Part shown: one piece after another, positions 34,860-43,964 of the stretch | Position numbering within the stretch: the first letter of the stretch is position 1 | Layout of the letters: each line of letters begins with the position of its first letter | Assembly (NCBI RefSeq): GCF_015207525.1 | Contig: NZ_JADEWR010000003.1 | Coordinates: 123,814 to 173,821, forward strand | Origin: Nodosilinea sp. LEGE 06152 | Lineage (GTDB): Bacteria > Cyanobacteriota > Cyanobacteriia > Phormidesmidales > Phormidesmidaceae | Length of the DNA stretch: 50,008 nt | Reading direction: 5' to 3' | Program-made: the position numbers and the translations under genes | The notes under the pieces: model-generated | The model's input: only the letters and a program-made list of their open reading frames with translations | The model's database searches: none | Told to the model about the DNA's origin: nothing

Positions 34860-35894
34860 GTGCTACAACGCAGATTGAATCAACGCTATTGGCTGGCGCT
34901 GCTGCTTTTGGCAACGGTCGGTCTGCTGATGCATATTAGCTTCTGGTCTATACCCGCCAGCGATTTAATGGGTGAAGATATTTACTATATCTGGCTCGAA
35001 GGCAAGCGAATTATCGCCGGAGAAAACCCCTATGCCAGGGTTTTAGCCAGCGATATGCGGGCTAACGATAAGTACGCAACCTATTTTCCGCTGGCTTACC
35101 TTGTCTCGGCGCTAGTGCAAAAATTGGGGCTGCCAACCTTTTTAGACTGGCTTTATCTGTGGCGGCCCCTTTCATTTTTCTTTCATTTAGGCATAGTAGC
35201 GCTGACGCTAAAGTATTTTTATCGACGGGGTCTGTGGCTGTTCGGCTTTGTCGCCGCCGCCATTCTCCTGCTGGGTCGCTGGAGTCTTTACATCACGCGG
35301 GTGCACCATCTTGAATTTGCGGCCATCTTCTTTTTACTGCTTTCCCTAGTTCTCCTGCGGGCAAAACCCAGACTGGCCCTGCTAGCGTTTAGCCTTTCCT
35401 TAGGAATCAAACAAATCGCCATCTTTTTGCTGCCCCTTTACCTGATTTATTTCTGGGTGAACGGGGACAAGGATAGGCGCATAAAAGACGTAGCCTGGGG
35501 GTTTTTAATTATTCTGAGCATTCCGGTTTTGACCTCGCTACCGTTCCTGCTTTGGAACGCCGAAGGATTCCTGAAATCCATCATGTTTTCGGCCACTCGC
35601 TTAGGCAGTTCGCACATTGACGGTGCGCCTTCCCTGGATGTCATTCTTTCCCAAGACCTGCCCTGGCTGGTCGGCCTCAAAGCCAAGCTGCTAATGCTGG
35701 CGCTGGTGGGGCTTGTCTACCTGAGCTTTTGGCGAGAAAAGATTGGTATCTTGGCGGCGACAGCCCTGGTGATGATGGTGTTTCTCTACTTCAATTCAGT
35801 ACTGTTTTTGCAGTATTTTTTGTGGCCCCTGAGCCTAACACTGCTGGCATTGGTTGAGCGAGTGCCTCCGCTGGCGCCACAGAGGCAACTATAG
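34860..35894 (+). CDS. Polytopic GT-C-like membrane protein (GT87/DUF2029-like)
   Basis: 344 residues with about nine to ten helices, starting at a GTG. The first periplasmic loop has acidic residues and the motif YYIWLEGKRIIAGENPYARV, typical of GT-C glycosyltransferases that use lipid-linked sugars (Asp/Glu in loop 1, then the ENPY turn). A gene after DUF1206 on the same strand suggests cotranscription. Donor and acceptor are unknown. Confidence 0.65.
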   Translation: MLQRRLNQRYWLALLLLATVGLLMHISFWSIPASDLMGEDIYYIWLEGKRIIAGENPYARVLASDMRANDKYATYFPLAYLVSALVQKLGLPTFLDWLYLWRPLSFFFHLGIVALTLKYFYRRGLWLFGFVAAAILLLGRWSLYITRVHHLEFAAIFFLLLSLVLLRAKPRLALLAFSLSLGIKQIAIFLLPLYLIYFWVNGDKDRRIKDVAWGFLIILSIPVLTSLPFLLWNAEGFLKSIMFSATRLGSSHIDGAPSLDVILSQDLPWLVGLKAKLLMLALVGLVYLSFWREKIGILAATALVMMVFLYFNSVLFLQYFLWPLSLTLLALVERVPPLAPQRQL

Positions 35895-35956
35895 ATGAAT
35901 AGCACTGAGATAGCTAAAAACTAACCCTCGCCGATGGCCAAAGGTCTCGATCTACC

Positions 35957-35977
35957 GTAGGGTGGGCATTGCCCACC
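35957..35977. repeat. Interspersed palindrome GTAGGGTGGGCATTGCCCACC
   Basis: Perfect arms GGTGGGC/GCCCACC with a 3-base loop, after a GTAG edge. A near-identical copy with the loop in opposite orientation lies at 44913-44933. Found between the GT-C-like gene and the convergent HD gene. Confidence 0.8.
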
Positions 35978-36032
35978 AACCTTAATTCAGTGACATTTGT
36001 CTGTAGTTTTCTAGCCAGCCGTAGGCGCTCAG

Positions 36033-37349
36033 CTACTCGGGCTTGACCCCATCGTTGGGGTTGTAGGCAGCCCAGGTTTGCCATAGCCAAGGGTGAATGT
36101 CTCGCGGGTAGAGCAGCCAGGTGCGCTCAAAGGGCTGGCTGAGAGTCTGCACCAGCGGCGACAGGTCTTTGATGTCGGTAAAGGCGTTGTCGCTGTGCAG
36201 GCAAATGCCTTCGTTATAGGTGGTGTAGCCCCGGCTCCAGGTGCGGCGCAGGCCGCTGTAGTGCTCGCCGCTGTAGCCCTGCTGTTCTAGATGCTTGCGT
36301 ACGGTGTCGAGCAGGTCGTGCTGCTGATCCACCGGCAGCCGGGTGACTTCTAAGGTCTTGAGCAGGTCGCGATCGAGGAAGCGGCGGCACAGGTCGGCCA
36401 GCAGCAGGTCGGGGCTGTGCCGCCACCGCTGCAGGTGGTAGGTAAACACAATATCGTCACCCGCCAGGTAGGTCTCCAGCGACAGGGGGCGATCGGGGGC
36501 CAGCAGCCACGCGGTAACGGTGGGGTCAGCCTCCAGCTTACCCACCAGCAGGTCGGAGCGCGCGCGCTCAAAGGCCCGCTCTAGCAGCCAGGTGACGGCA
36601 ATATTTTTGGGGTGGTTATACACCTGCACATACATAAAGTGGCGCACCACCAGGTAGTGCTCGATCGCAGACAAACCCTTGTGGGCCACCACCAGCCGAC
36701 CGCTCTGGGGCTCAAACCGCAGGGCCATCAGAATGCGGTCTAAATCGAGCTGGCCGTAGCTGGCCCCGGTAAAGTAGCTGTCGCGCAGCAGGTAGTCGAG
36801 GCGATCGCAGTCGAGCTGGCTCGACACCAACTGCCACACCAGCGCAATGGGGTGCTCATGGGTGTAGACCTGCTCGATTGCCGCCGCCAGCCCCGCCGAA
36901 TGCGCCTCCAGAGCGTCGTGAATCTCCGGCAGCTCGCGAACCACGCGCCGGGTCCACTGCTCATGTTGTAGGCCAAACACCTCTTCGGCGGTGTGGCTAA
37001 AGGGGCCGTGGCCAATGTCGTGGAGCAGAGCCGCGACCAGCACCGTGGCCCGGTAGGGAGCCAGCTCGGGGTAGCGGCGCTGGATCTGATCAAAGGCGCG
37101 ACGGGCGATCGCCATTACCCCTAGCGAATGGGTAAAGCGCGAGCTTTCGGCCCCGTGAAAGGTAAGGCTGGCCGGGCCGAGCTGGCGAATTCGCCGCAGC
37201 CGCTGAAAAGCGGGGGTATCGATCAGCCGAGTCAGCAGCGCCTCGTCGGGGTCACTGGCGTGCAGGGTAATCGCGCCGTGCAGGGGGTCGTGGTACGAAC
37301 GACTGGCCTTGGGTTCTACGGCGCTAGAGGAGGTAGATTTAGGATGCAC
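36033..37349 (-). CDS. HD-domain phosphohydrolase (dGTPase/SAMHD1-like)
   Basis: 438 residues. N-terminal YHDPLHGAI and FQRLRRIRQLGPASLTFHGAESSRFTHSLGVM lead to the metal centre: H (FTHSLG), HD (LLHDIGHGPFSHTAEE) and D (LDCDRLDYLLRDSYFTG). This is the layout of the YdhJ/SAMHD1-like nucleotide hydrolases. The substrate may be a dNTP or another phosphate ester. Its ATG lies inside the end of the upstream Ctp gene (11-nt overlap), so they are one transcript. Confidence 0.88.
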   Translation of the reverse strand: MHPKSTSSSAVEPKASRSYHDPLHGAITLHASDPDEALLTRLIDTPAFQRLRRIRQLGPASLTFHGAESSRFTHSLGVMAIARRAFDQIQRRYPELAPYRATVLVAALLHDIGHGPFSHTAEEVFGLQHEQWTRRVVRELPEIHDALEAHSAGLAAAIEQVYTHEHPIALVWQLVSSQLDCDRLDYLLRDSYFTGASYGQLDLDRILMALRFEPQSGRLVVAHKGLSAIEHYLVVRHFMYVQVYNHPKNIAVTWLLERAFERARSDLLVGKLEADPTVTAWLLAPDRPLSLETYLAGDDIVFTYHLQRWRHSPDLLLADLCRRFLDRDLLKTLEVTRLPVDQQHDLLDTVRKHLEQQGYSGEHYSGLRRTWSRGYTTYNEGICLHSDNAFTDIKDLSPLVQTLSQPFERTWLLYPRDIHPWLWQTWAAYNPNDGVKPE

Positions 37350-38583
37350 TGGCGACTACCGTAGCGGCTTGGCTCAGCATCTCCAGGGCGGCCTGGTACT
37401 GGGGGTCGGCCTCGGTGGCAACGGTGTCGCGGTTGAGGGGCACGCTGGCCACAATGCGATCGGGGGTAATACCCAGTTTGTTGATGTCGTGGTGGGCCGG
37501 GGTTTCGTACTTGGCCACCGTCACCGCCAGCCCCGCCCCGTCCGAGAGGTCAAACAGCGATTGAATCAGCCCCTTGCCAAAGGTGGTGCTGCCCACCAGG
37601 GTAGCTCGGCCATTGTCCTGCAACGCCCCAGCCAAAATTTCGCTGGCGCTGGCAGTCCCTTCATTGACCAGCACCACCAGCGGCGCATCGGTAATCGCCT
37701 GACCAAAGGCCTCAAAGCTGTCTAAAATGCCCTGGCGGTTGACGGTGTAGACAATGGTGCCCTGGGGCAACCACAGCCGCGCAATTTCAATGCCCGCCTG
37801 CAGCAGTCCGCCGGGGTTGTTGCGCAAATCCAGCAGGTAGCCCTCCGCCCCCTGGTCAGCCAGTTCATGAATGGCGCTGGCCAGCTTTTCTGCCGCATTG
37901 CCGTTGAACTGGCTCAACCGCAGATAGCCTACCTGCTGCCCCGATGGGGTGGTCTTCAGGGCAGATACCACGGGGTTGAGCGTAATCACCTCACGGGTCA
38001 GCATGACCTGGCGAGTGGTGGTTTCGTCAGGGCGACGCAGTTCTAGGTTAACCGTGGTGCCCTGTAGGCCTCGCATGTGGGCAGCGGCTTCATCCAGGGT
38101 CAAATCGGTAGTGGCCACGCCGTCAATTGCAAGCACCACGTCCTGGGGCTGAATGCCCGCCTGCTCTGCCGGAGAGCCTTCAATGGGGGCGATCACCCGC
38201 AGCCAGCCGGGGTGCTCATCCTTTGAAATTTGCAGCCCCACCCCTGTCAGTTCGCCAGCGGTGCTGGTTTGCAGGCTACGGTACTGGCTGGGGGGCAGCA
38301 GCCGCGTGTAGGGGTCTTCTAGCCCAGCCAGCATGTCTTGAATCGCCTGGTAGGTGTCGGCCCGATTGGTCAGCGATCGCTCCAGGGTGTGCTGGCGCGT
38401 AAACCACCAGTTTTGGTGATTAAAGGTCTCATCGACGTAGGCGCGGTTGACAATGCGCCACACCTCCGCCACCAGGTTTTGCTCGTTGGTAAGGGCCATG
38501 GCCGGTCCCGCCGACACGCCGCCGACCGCTAGCCCAACCAGACACAGGCAGAGAATACTGAGACGCAACAGGGGTCTGATCAT
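37339..38583 (-). CDS. ctpA: Carboxyl-terminal processing protease (S41 family)
   Basis: 414 residues from the ATG at 38583, which gives a signal peptide (LLRLSILCLCLVGLAVGGVSAGPAMA); an ATG at 38667 adds 28 residues. A PDZ domain (about 90-180; LTGVGLQISKDEHPG, PAEQAGIQPQDVVLAIDG) is followed by the S41 domain with Ser in NEGTASASEIL and Lys in FGKGLIQ. It is exported, likely to the lumen or periplasm. A paralogue matures photosystem II D1 protein; which Ctp type this is cannot be settled. A ctp gene divergent from petBD is a known arrangement in some cyanobacteria. Confidence 0.92.
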   Translation of the reverse strand: MIRPLLRLSILCLCLVGLAVGGVSAGPAMALTNEQNLVAEVWRIVNRAYVDETFNHQNWWFTRQHTLERSLTNRADTYQAIQDMLAGLEDPYTRLLPPSQYRSLQTSTAGELTGVGLQISKDEHPGWLRVIAPIEGSPAEQAGIQPQDVVLAIDGVATTDLTLDEAAAHMRGLQGTTVNLELRRPDETTTRQVMLTREVITLNPVVSALKTTPSGQQVGYLRLSQFNGNAAEKLASAIHELADQGAEGYLLDLRNNPGGLLQAGIEIARLWLPQGTIVYTVNRQGILDSFEAFGQAITDAPLVVLVNEGTASASEILAGALQDNGRATLVGSTTFGKGLIQSLFDLSDGAGLAVTVAKYETPAHHDINKLGITPDRIVASVPLNRDTVATEADPQYQAALEMLSQAATVVASAS

Positions 38584-39283
38584 AAACGCAAGCAAAGGCA
38601 GGCGGTGAGAGGGGTGCAATGGTCGTTGGCGTAGCGCCCTGGGGCTAGACCGGCCTATTAAAGCCATGGCACGGCTAGGCGATCTGCGGCAATAGTCTTC
38701 AATTATTACCGCGCCTCTCCTTGGGCATGACGGGCATTCCAGAGCAGGTTGGCTTAGATGGCCTAGGCGGTATCTAGCTTGGACCTAGAATGGGCGATAT
38801 CTACAGCCATTCGGCATCGGCTTTACATTAGTTTATTGTGACTATTTTAGACGGGTTGCGCCCAACCTCTCCTGAGGAAAAGGCTGAGGGCGCTTAACCA
38901 AGCCAGAAACCGGCCAGCCTGAAAAACTGGACGGTCGCCCCAATAGGATGCCTACAACAAAATCCTCATCCCTGCGTTGCCGAGGCTACAGGGCATAGGC
39001 CAGCAACAGCAATTGACGGCGCTGGGCACCCTACACACTACCCATTGTAACGAAATATTTCGAATCGATCAGACCCTCTCATTTGCCCACGGGGAGCATA
39101 GAGGCCGAATTTCTGCCCTATTTCTGCCCCAAGAAACCCAATTTCCCCTTGCCCTGCGGTTAATGGAGATAGCAGAACGTTCTCCAGGGCTTAGAATTTA
39201 TAGCAGAGGATTTAGCGCAGCCATTACGGCTATGTTACATTTTTCATTGACGGCATTTATTGATATATAGAGTTACCCGCTTC
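38584..39283. other. Divergent ctp-petB intergenic region with probable promoters
   Basis: 700 bp without a gene. It contains a 12-bp palindrome CGAAATATTTCG (39051-39062) and, close to petB, TTGACG (39247-39252) followed by TATATAG; the spacing is not ideal for a sigma-70 promoter. The length suggests a long regulated petBD leader. An open frame at 38977-39270 has no ribosome site and no family resemblance. Confidence 0.4.
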
Positions 39284-39952
39284 ATGTTTACCAAGCAAGT
39301 TACTGACTCTAAGACCTTTCAATGGTTTAACGAGCGGCTAGAGATTCAGGCTTTGGCCGACGACATCTCCAGCAAGTACGTGCCGCCCCACGTCAATATT
39401 TTCTATTGCCTGGGTGGCATTACCCTGACCTGCTTCCTAATCCAGTTCGCCACTGGGTTTGCGATGACCTTTTACTACAAGCCCACGGTCACTGAAGCAT
39501 TCAGTTCTGTACAGTACCTGATGACCGATGTCAACTTCGGCTGGCTGATTCGGTCCATCCACCGCTGGTCGGCCAGCATGATGGTGCTGATGATGATTCT
39601 CCACGTGTTTCGGGTCTACCTCACCGGCGGCTTCAAAAAGCCCCGCGAGCTAACCTGGGTTACCGGCGTGGTGCTGGCGGTAATCACCGTTACCTTCGGC
39701 GTTACCGGCTACTCTCTCCCCTGGGATCAGGTGGGCTACTGGGCCGTGAAAATTGTGTCTGGGGTACCTGGTGCTATTCCTGTGGTGGGTTCTACCGTGG
39801 TTGAGCTAATGCGCGGCGGCGAGGCCGTTGGGCAAGCTACCCTGACCCGCTTCTACAGCCTGCACACCTTTGTTCTGCCCTGGGCGATCGCGGTGTTCAT
39901 GCTGCTGCACTTCCTGATGATTCGCAAGCAGGGTATCTCTGGCCCTCTCTAA
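39284..39952 (+). CDS. petB: Cytochrome b6
   Basis: 222 residues from the ATG at 39284 ([20 protein letters not shown]); an upstream in-frame start at 39260 is not supported. Core subunit of the thylakoid cytochrome b6f complex, carrying hemes bL, bH and cn. The four heme His are in [20 protein letters not shown] and [19 protein letters not shown]; the Cys that binds heme cn covalently is Cys42 ([10 protein letters not shown]). The protein is seven residues longer at the N-terminus than the plastid form, as in other cyanobacteria. Confidence 0.98.
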   Translation: MFTKQVTDSKTFQWFNERLEIQALADDISSKYVPPHVNIFYCLGGITLTCFLIQFATGFAMTFYYKPTVTEAFSSVQYLMTDVNFGWLIRSIHRWSASMMVLMMILHVFRVYLTGGFKKPRELTWVTGVVLAVITVTFGVTGYSLPWDQVGYWAVKIVSGVPGAIPVVGSTVVELMRGGEAVGQATLTRFYSLHTFVLPWAIAVFMLLHFLMIRKQGISGPL

Positions 39953-40110
39953 GCGCTTCGAGCCGATCAAAGGCGCTTTGAGGGTTTGAGCTTTACGTAT
40001 GGCAAAGCTCTTGGGGGCATGACGTTTGGTTTCGGCTGTACAGAATGCCCCAGCTACATGACTTAAACTTTGGGCCTGGCCCAACTGGCTGTAACAGGAG
40101 AAGTTTTTCG

Positions 40111-40593
40111 ATGGCGACCATTAAAAAACCGGATCTAAGCGATCCTAAGTTAAGAGACTTGCTCAAGCAGGGCATGGGCCACAACTACTACGGCGAGCCC
40201 GCCTGGCCCAACGACCTGCTCTATATCTTTCCCGTGGTGATTTTGGGCACCATCGCCTGCTGCGTGGCGCTGGCGGTGCTAGACCCCGCCCTGGTAGGCG
40301 AGCCCGCTGACCCCTTTGCCACTCCGCTCGAAATTTTGCCTGAGTGGTATTTGTACCCCACCTTCCAAATTCTGCGGATTGTGCCGAGCAAGCTGCTGGG
40401 CATTGGTGCTATGACCGCCATTCCCCTGGGGTTGATGCTGATTCCCTTTATTGAAAGCGTCAACAAGTTCCAAAACCCCTTCCGCCGTCCTTTGGCTACC
40501 ACCCTGTTTATGCTGGGTACGGCCATCACCCTCTGGTTGGGTATTGGCGCAACCTTCCCGATTCAAGAATCGTTGTCTCTGGGCTTGTTCTAG
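40111..40593 (+). CDS. petD: Cytochrome b6f subunit IV
   Basis: 160 residues from the ATG at 40111, AGGAGA upstream. Starts [20 protein letters not shown] and contains the quinol-site PEWY motif ([17 protein letters not shown]); three helices. It pairs with cytochrome b6 to form the quinol oxidation site. It follows petB by 158 nt, the standard petBD operon, closed by the terminator at 40620. Confidence 0.98.
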   Translation: MATIKKPDLSDPKLRDLLKQGMGHNYYGEPAWPNDLLYIFPVVILGTIACCVALAVLDPALVGEPADPFATPLEILPEWYLYPTFQILRIVPSKLLGIGAMTAIPLGLMLIPFIESVNKFQNPFRRPLATTLFMLGTAITLWLGIGATFPIQESLSLGLF

Positions 40594-40619
40594 ACCGCCA
40601 ATTAAATTTGTTATGCAAG

Positions 40620-40657
40620 ACCTGCGTAGAACTGTATCGTTTTACGCAGGTTTTTTT
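40620..40657 (+). terminator. Rho-independent terminator of petBD
   Basis: Arms ACCTGCGTA (40620-40628) and TACGCAGGT (40643-40651) followed by an uninterrupted T-run. It lies 27 nt after the petD stop. Confidence 0.92.
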
Positions 40658-40724
40658 GCTCAGGTGGTACTCTTTCGCTAAGCTAAATTAAGGCTGCTGG
40701 TAGGCGTTGATACAGGAGTAGGCG

Positions 40725-41180
40725 ATGGCAAGGGTAGTTTCTAGACGTACACCCACACAAGTCCATTTGCAGGTGGCCAGCCAGCTCGACGTGGTAGCCC
40801 AGGTGCAGCGCTGGTTTCGCGAAACCTGTCGCTCCCTAGAGGGTGAGTCGGCCTGGGTCGGCAACCACTGCGATCGCCTGGCCCTAGCCCTGACCGAAGG
40901 CTTTACCAACGCGGTGCGCCACGCCCACGCCCACCTGCCCCCCGAAACCGGCATTGACATTGACCTGGCCCTCGATACCGACCAGGTTGAAATTCGGATT
41001 TGGGACTACGGCGACCCCTTTAACCCCGAGCTGCTGCCCGAACCCCAGCCGGGCGAACTGCTAGAGAGCGGCTACGGCTGGTTTTTGCTGCGCCGCCTGG
41101 CAGACAAGGTTACCTACTACCGCTCCAAAGACGGGCGCAACTGCCTGTCCATTGTGAAATACGGCACTTGCCCAATCTGA
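40725..41180 (+). CDS. Anti-sigma regulatory factor, serine kinase type (RsbW-like)
   Basis: 151 residues; GGAG lies 8 nt before the ATG. A single GHKL ATPase domain: N box LALALTEGFTNAVRHAH, G1 box IRIWDYGDPFNP, G2 box LESGYGWFLLRRLADKV, and the end NCLSIVKY. RsbW-like kinases control sigma factors through phosphorylation of an anti-sigma antagonist; no partner gene is adjacent, so the target is unknown. It has its own transcription unit after the petBD terminator. Confidence 0.87.
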   Translation: MARVVSRRTPTQVHLQVASQLDVVAQVQRWFRETCRSLEGESAWVGNHCDRLALALTEGFTNAVRHAHAHLPPETGIDIDLALDTDQVEIRIWDYGDPFNPELLPEPQPGELLESGYGWFLLRRLADKVTYYRSKDGRNCLSIVKYGTCPI

Positions 41181-41257
41181 ACGCAGGCTCAGTCCTGCGC
41201 CTGTCGTAGGGTGAATGGGTAGCCTAGGGGCACACTGCCGTTATTGTGTTGCCTGTA

Positions 41258-42460
41258 ATGGGTTCTTCGACTGCTCATCCGTCCCTTGTAAATTCTGTAG
41301 ATAAGCCTGCCCTGGGAAAGGATGCTGGAGCTGGTTCCGGGGCGGTTACGTTTGTCTTTCTCGAGATTTTTTCCTGCGAGGGGGGCATTCAGTCGTACGT
41401 CAAGGATATCCTCAGGGCCTATCTAGAGCAGCCATCTCCAGCTCCGGCGGATGTTTTTCTGCTGCGCGATGGGGCCGAGGTAGAAAACCCCTACGCTCGC
41501 TCACCCTTGCGGTTTCACTATTTCGCCTCAGCCGCTGCGGCCTGGGGGCGAGCCAAGCTGGTGACGGCACTGCTGGGGCATTTGATCAAGCGGCGACCGC
41601 AGCGGGTGGTGTGCGGCCATGTGCTGCTGTTGCCCCTGGTGGCTCCCCTCTGCCGCTGGCTCAGCCTGCCCTACACGGTTGTCACCTACGGCAAAGAGGT
41701 GTGGGAGCCGCTGCCGCCCTGGCAGCAAAAGGCTCTGCGCCAGGCCGATCAAATTTGGGCAATTAGCCGCTACAGCCGCGATCGCGCCTGTGCCGCTCAT
41801 GGTCTTGACCCCACCAGGGTTCATCTGGTTCCCTGCGCCGTCGATGGCGAGGTCTTTTGCCCTGGGGCGGTCGATCCAGCCCTGGTCGAAACCTATGGGT
41901 TAACCGGGTGCCGGGTGCTGATGACGGTGGCTCGGCTGTGGTCGGGGGATATTTATAAAGGGGTGGATGTCACCCTTCGGGCACTGCCCGCGATCGCGGC
42001 GGCGATTCCTGCGGTGAAGTATCTGGTGATTGGCCGGGGCGATGACCAACCCCGGCTGACCGCCCTGGCCAAGGAGCTGGGGGTGAGCGATCGCGTGGTA
42101 TTTGCCGGGTTTGTGCCCACCGAAGCCCTAGTTGCTCACTACCGCCTGGCCAGCGCCTACGTCATGCCTTCTCAGGAGGGCTTTGGCATTGTGTATCTGG
42201 AGGCACTGGCCTGCGGCGTGCCGGTGCTCTCCGGCGACCAGGATGGCTCTGCCGACCCCTTGCAGGATGGCCGTCTGGGCTGGCGAGTCCCCCACCGTGA
42301 TGCTGAGGCGGTGGCCGCTGCCTGCGTGGAGATGTTGAGTGGCCACGACCGCCGCTGTTGGGGGCCGTGGCTGCGGCAGGAGACCCTGGCCGCCTTTGGC
42401 CCTGCAGCTTTAGCCAACGGCCTGCACCAGGCCCTGAGGGCAAACCAAATTGCTGATTAG
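41258..42460 (+). CDS. Family 4 glycosyltransferase
   Basis: About 400 residues from the ATG at 41258 (a GTG at 41246 is four codons earlier; no clear ribosome site for either). GT-B fold: N-terminal domain with FSCEGGIQSYVKDILRAY, and the C-terminal GT4 signature with VARLWSGDIYKGVDVTLRAL, LVIGRGDD, DRVVFAGFVP and the nucleotide-sugar E-x7-E motif (PSQEGFGIVYLEALACGVPVL). It transfers a sugar from a nucleotide donor, probably for a polysaccharide or glycolipid. Confidence 0.92.
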   Translation: MGSSTAHPSLVNSVDKPALGKDAGAGSGAVTFVFLEIFSCEGGIQSYVKDILRAYLEQPSPAPADVFLLRDGAEVENPYARSPLRFHYFASAAAAWGRAKLVTALLGHLIKRRPQRVVCGHVLLLPLVAPLCRWLSLPYTVVTYGKEVWEPLPPWQQKALRQADQIWAISRYSRDRACAAHGLDPTRVHLVPCAVDGEVFCPGAVDPALVETYGLTGCRVLMTVARLWSGDIYKGVDVTLRALPAIAAAIPAVKYLVIGRGDDQPRLTALAKELGVSDRVVFAGFVPTEALVAHYRLASAYVMPSQEGFGIVYLEALACGVPVLSGDQDGSADPLQDGRLGWRVPHRDAEAVAAACVEMLSGHDRRCWGPWLRQETLAAFGPAALANGLHQALRANQIAD

Positions 42461-42541
42461 CCCCAATCGCAGCGCTACAATAGAGGCCAAGATCAGGGCA
42501 TAGCCACGGTCTGCTCTGGCTGCCCCACGGAGAACGCCCCT

Positions 42542-42937
42542 GTGAACCAAAATAACTTCAACCAATTTCGGGTGAATTTATCGGGGTTGGGCTGCTGGCT
42601 CACCCTCATTGCCGTCGTTTGGCTGCTGGGCGCGGTAGGCCTGGGCTGGCTGGTGAAGTCGCTGGCGGTGCTGGTAGTGCTGCTGGTGGCGGCCCCAGTG
42701 CTGGGGTTCATCGGTCTGCGGTTTTGGCTGCGGCGCAATCTGGTGCAGGGGTCGTGCCCGGTTTGCTCGACCGCGATGACCGGCATCAAGGGGGCCGACA
42801 CTCGCTGCCTCAACTGTGGCACCGCCCTCCACACTGAGATCGATGGCTTTTCGCGGGTGGCCGAAGCAGGCACCATCGATATTACCGCCGTAGATGTCAC
42901 GGTGGATACGAAGCCCATCCTGCCCGAGGGAGACTAA
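42542..42937 (+). CDS. Membrane protein with zinc-ribbon-like motif
   Basis: 131 residues from a GTG. Two adjacent membrane helices (about 18-62) are followed by a soluble part with CPVC (SCPVCSTAM) and CLNCG (TRCLNCGTALH), a four-Cys zinc ribbon. The C-terminus is acidic. No function known; homologues occur in other cyanobacteria as far as I recall. Confidence 0.7.
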   Translation: MNQNNFNQFRVNLSGLGCWLTLIAVVWLLGAVGLGWLVKSLAVLVVLLVAAPVLGFIGLRFWLRRNLVQGSCPVCSTAMTGIKGADTRCLNCGTALHTEIDGFSRVAEAGTIDITAVDVTVDTKPILPEGD

Positions 42938-43022
42938 GCCGACTACGGTTAACCGCTATGTCGAAGTGAGTCTGTGTTGTTAGGATAGATACCATAACGC
43001 TATAACCCTGGAACCCATCCCT

Positions 43023-43592
43023 ATGCCCGCCGCCATTCAAGTCGAAAAAACCAAGCTCAAGCAGCCGCCTCTGGAAATTCACACCCTGGGCGATCGCGTG
43101 CTGCGCCAGCCTGCCAAGCGGGTGGCCAAGGTCGACGATGAAATTCGGGCTCTGGTGCGGGAGATGCTGCAGACCATGTACAGTGCCGACGGCATTGGTC
43201 TGGCAGCCCCTCAGGTAGCGGTCAACAAGCAGCTGCTGGTCATCGACATTGACCCCGAAAACGCGGCCAATCAGCCCCTGGTGCTGGTCAACCCTCAAAT
43301 CGTCAAGGTGTCTAAAGACATTGCTACGGGTCAGGAGGGCTGCCTCAGCATTCCCGGCGTCTACCTCGACGTGGTTCGCCCGGCGGCGCTAGAGGTCTCC
43401 TACAAAGACGAGAACGGTCGCCCTAAAAAGCTCCAGGCCAACGACCTGCTGGCCCGCTGCATTCTCCACGAGATGGATCACCTGGCTGGGGTGCTGTTTG
43501 TGGACCGGGTTGAGAATGCCCTGGCCCTTAACCAAGAACTGAAAAAGAACGGCTTTTACGCTAAGGACGTGCAGCCCATTACAGCCCGTTGA
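43023..43592 (+). CDS. def: Peptide deformylase
   Basis: 189 residues. Removes the formyl group from new proteins. Motif 1 GIGLAAPQV, motif 2 EGCLSIPG (metal Cys), motif 3 HEMDHLAGVLFVDRV (two metal His and catalytic Glu) are intact. A promoter-like pair TTGTTA (42977-42982) and TATAAC (43001-43006), 18 bp apart, lies just upstream, implying a very short leader if used. Confidence 0.97.
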   Translation: MPAAIQVEKTKLKQPPLEIHTLGDRVLRQPAKRVAKVDDEIRALVREMLQTMYSADGIGLAAPQVAVNKQLLVIDIDPENAANQPLVLVNPQIVKVSKDIATGQEGCLSIPGVYLDVVRPAALEVSYKDENGRPKKLQANDLLARCILHEMDHLAGVLFVDRVENALALNQELKKNGFYAKDVQPITAR

Positions 43593-43634
43593 TGGCGTCA
43601 GGGTGCGCTAGGGCCGTGATATGCTGCGTCGTTA

Positions 43635-43652
43635 GGGCCAAGAAATTGGCCC
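43635..43652 (+). promoter_or_regulatory. Hairpin with GNRA loop before a small gene
   Basis: GGGCCAA (43635-43641), loop GAAA, TTGGCCC (43646-43652): perfect 7-bp stem closed by a GNRA tetraloop, 24 nt before the GTG of the next gene. It has no T-run and could be an mRNA leader element or the end of the def transcript. Confidence 0.35.
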
Positions 43653-43676
43653 CTTAGCCGTGTTAGGAGAAACCCC

Positions 43677-43874
43677 GTGACCCCCAAGAGTGGCCTGTTG
43701 TTGGCTGGTTCCTGCGTTGCTGCGATCGCCGCAGTGGGCTCTATCTTTGAACTGTCCTCCGGTAGCCCCGACTGGGGTACGGTACCCACCACCGTTGTCC
43801 TCGGCCTCTGTGTGCCGCTGGTCGGGGTGTTGTTTTATGCGGCGGTTAAAGACGCCAAAGCTAATCAGGAATAG
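43677..43874 (+). CDS. Small two-helix membrane protein
   Basis: 65 residues from a GTG with AGGAGA 7 nt upstream. Two hydrophobic helices (SGLLLAGSCVAAIAAVGSIF and TTVVLGLCVPLVGVLFYAAV) separated by a short polar loop. Of the kind conserved in cyanobacteria; function unknown. Confidence 0.75.
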   Translation: MTPKSGLLLAGSCVAAIAAVGSIFELSSGSPDWGTVPTTVVLGLCVPLVGVLFYAAVKDAKANQE

Positions 43875-43884
43875 TCGCATGCAT

Positions 43885-43907
43885 CACCCGCTAAGATTTA
43901 GCGGGTG
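43885..43907. repeat. Perfect 10-bp hairpin
   Basis: CACCCGCTAA (43885-43894), loop GAT, TTAGCGGGTG (43898-43907). The right arm occurs again without its partner at 8425-8434. No T-run follows, so a terminator role is not clear. Confidence 0.6.
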
Positions 43908-43964
43908 GAATCCTCAAACTCGTTCCAGCGTCTACTATAGAGACCAACGATTGAGGACGGAGCT

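Noticed and set aside
38977..39270. 97-codon ORF upstream of petB
   Set aside because: No ribosome site, no recognisable domain, and it runs into the petB start region.
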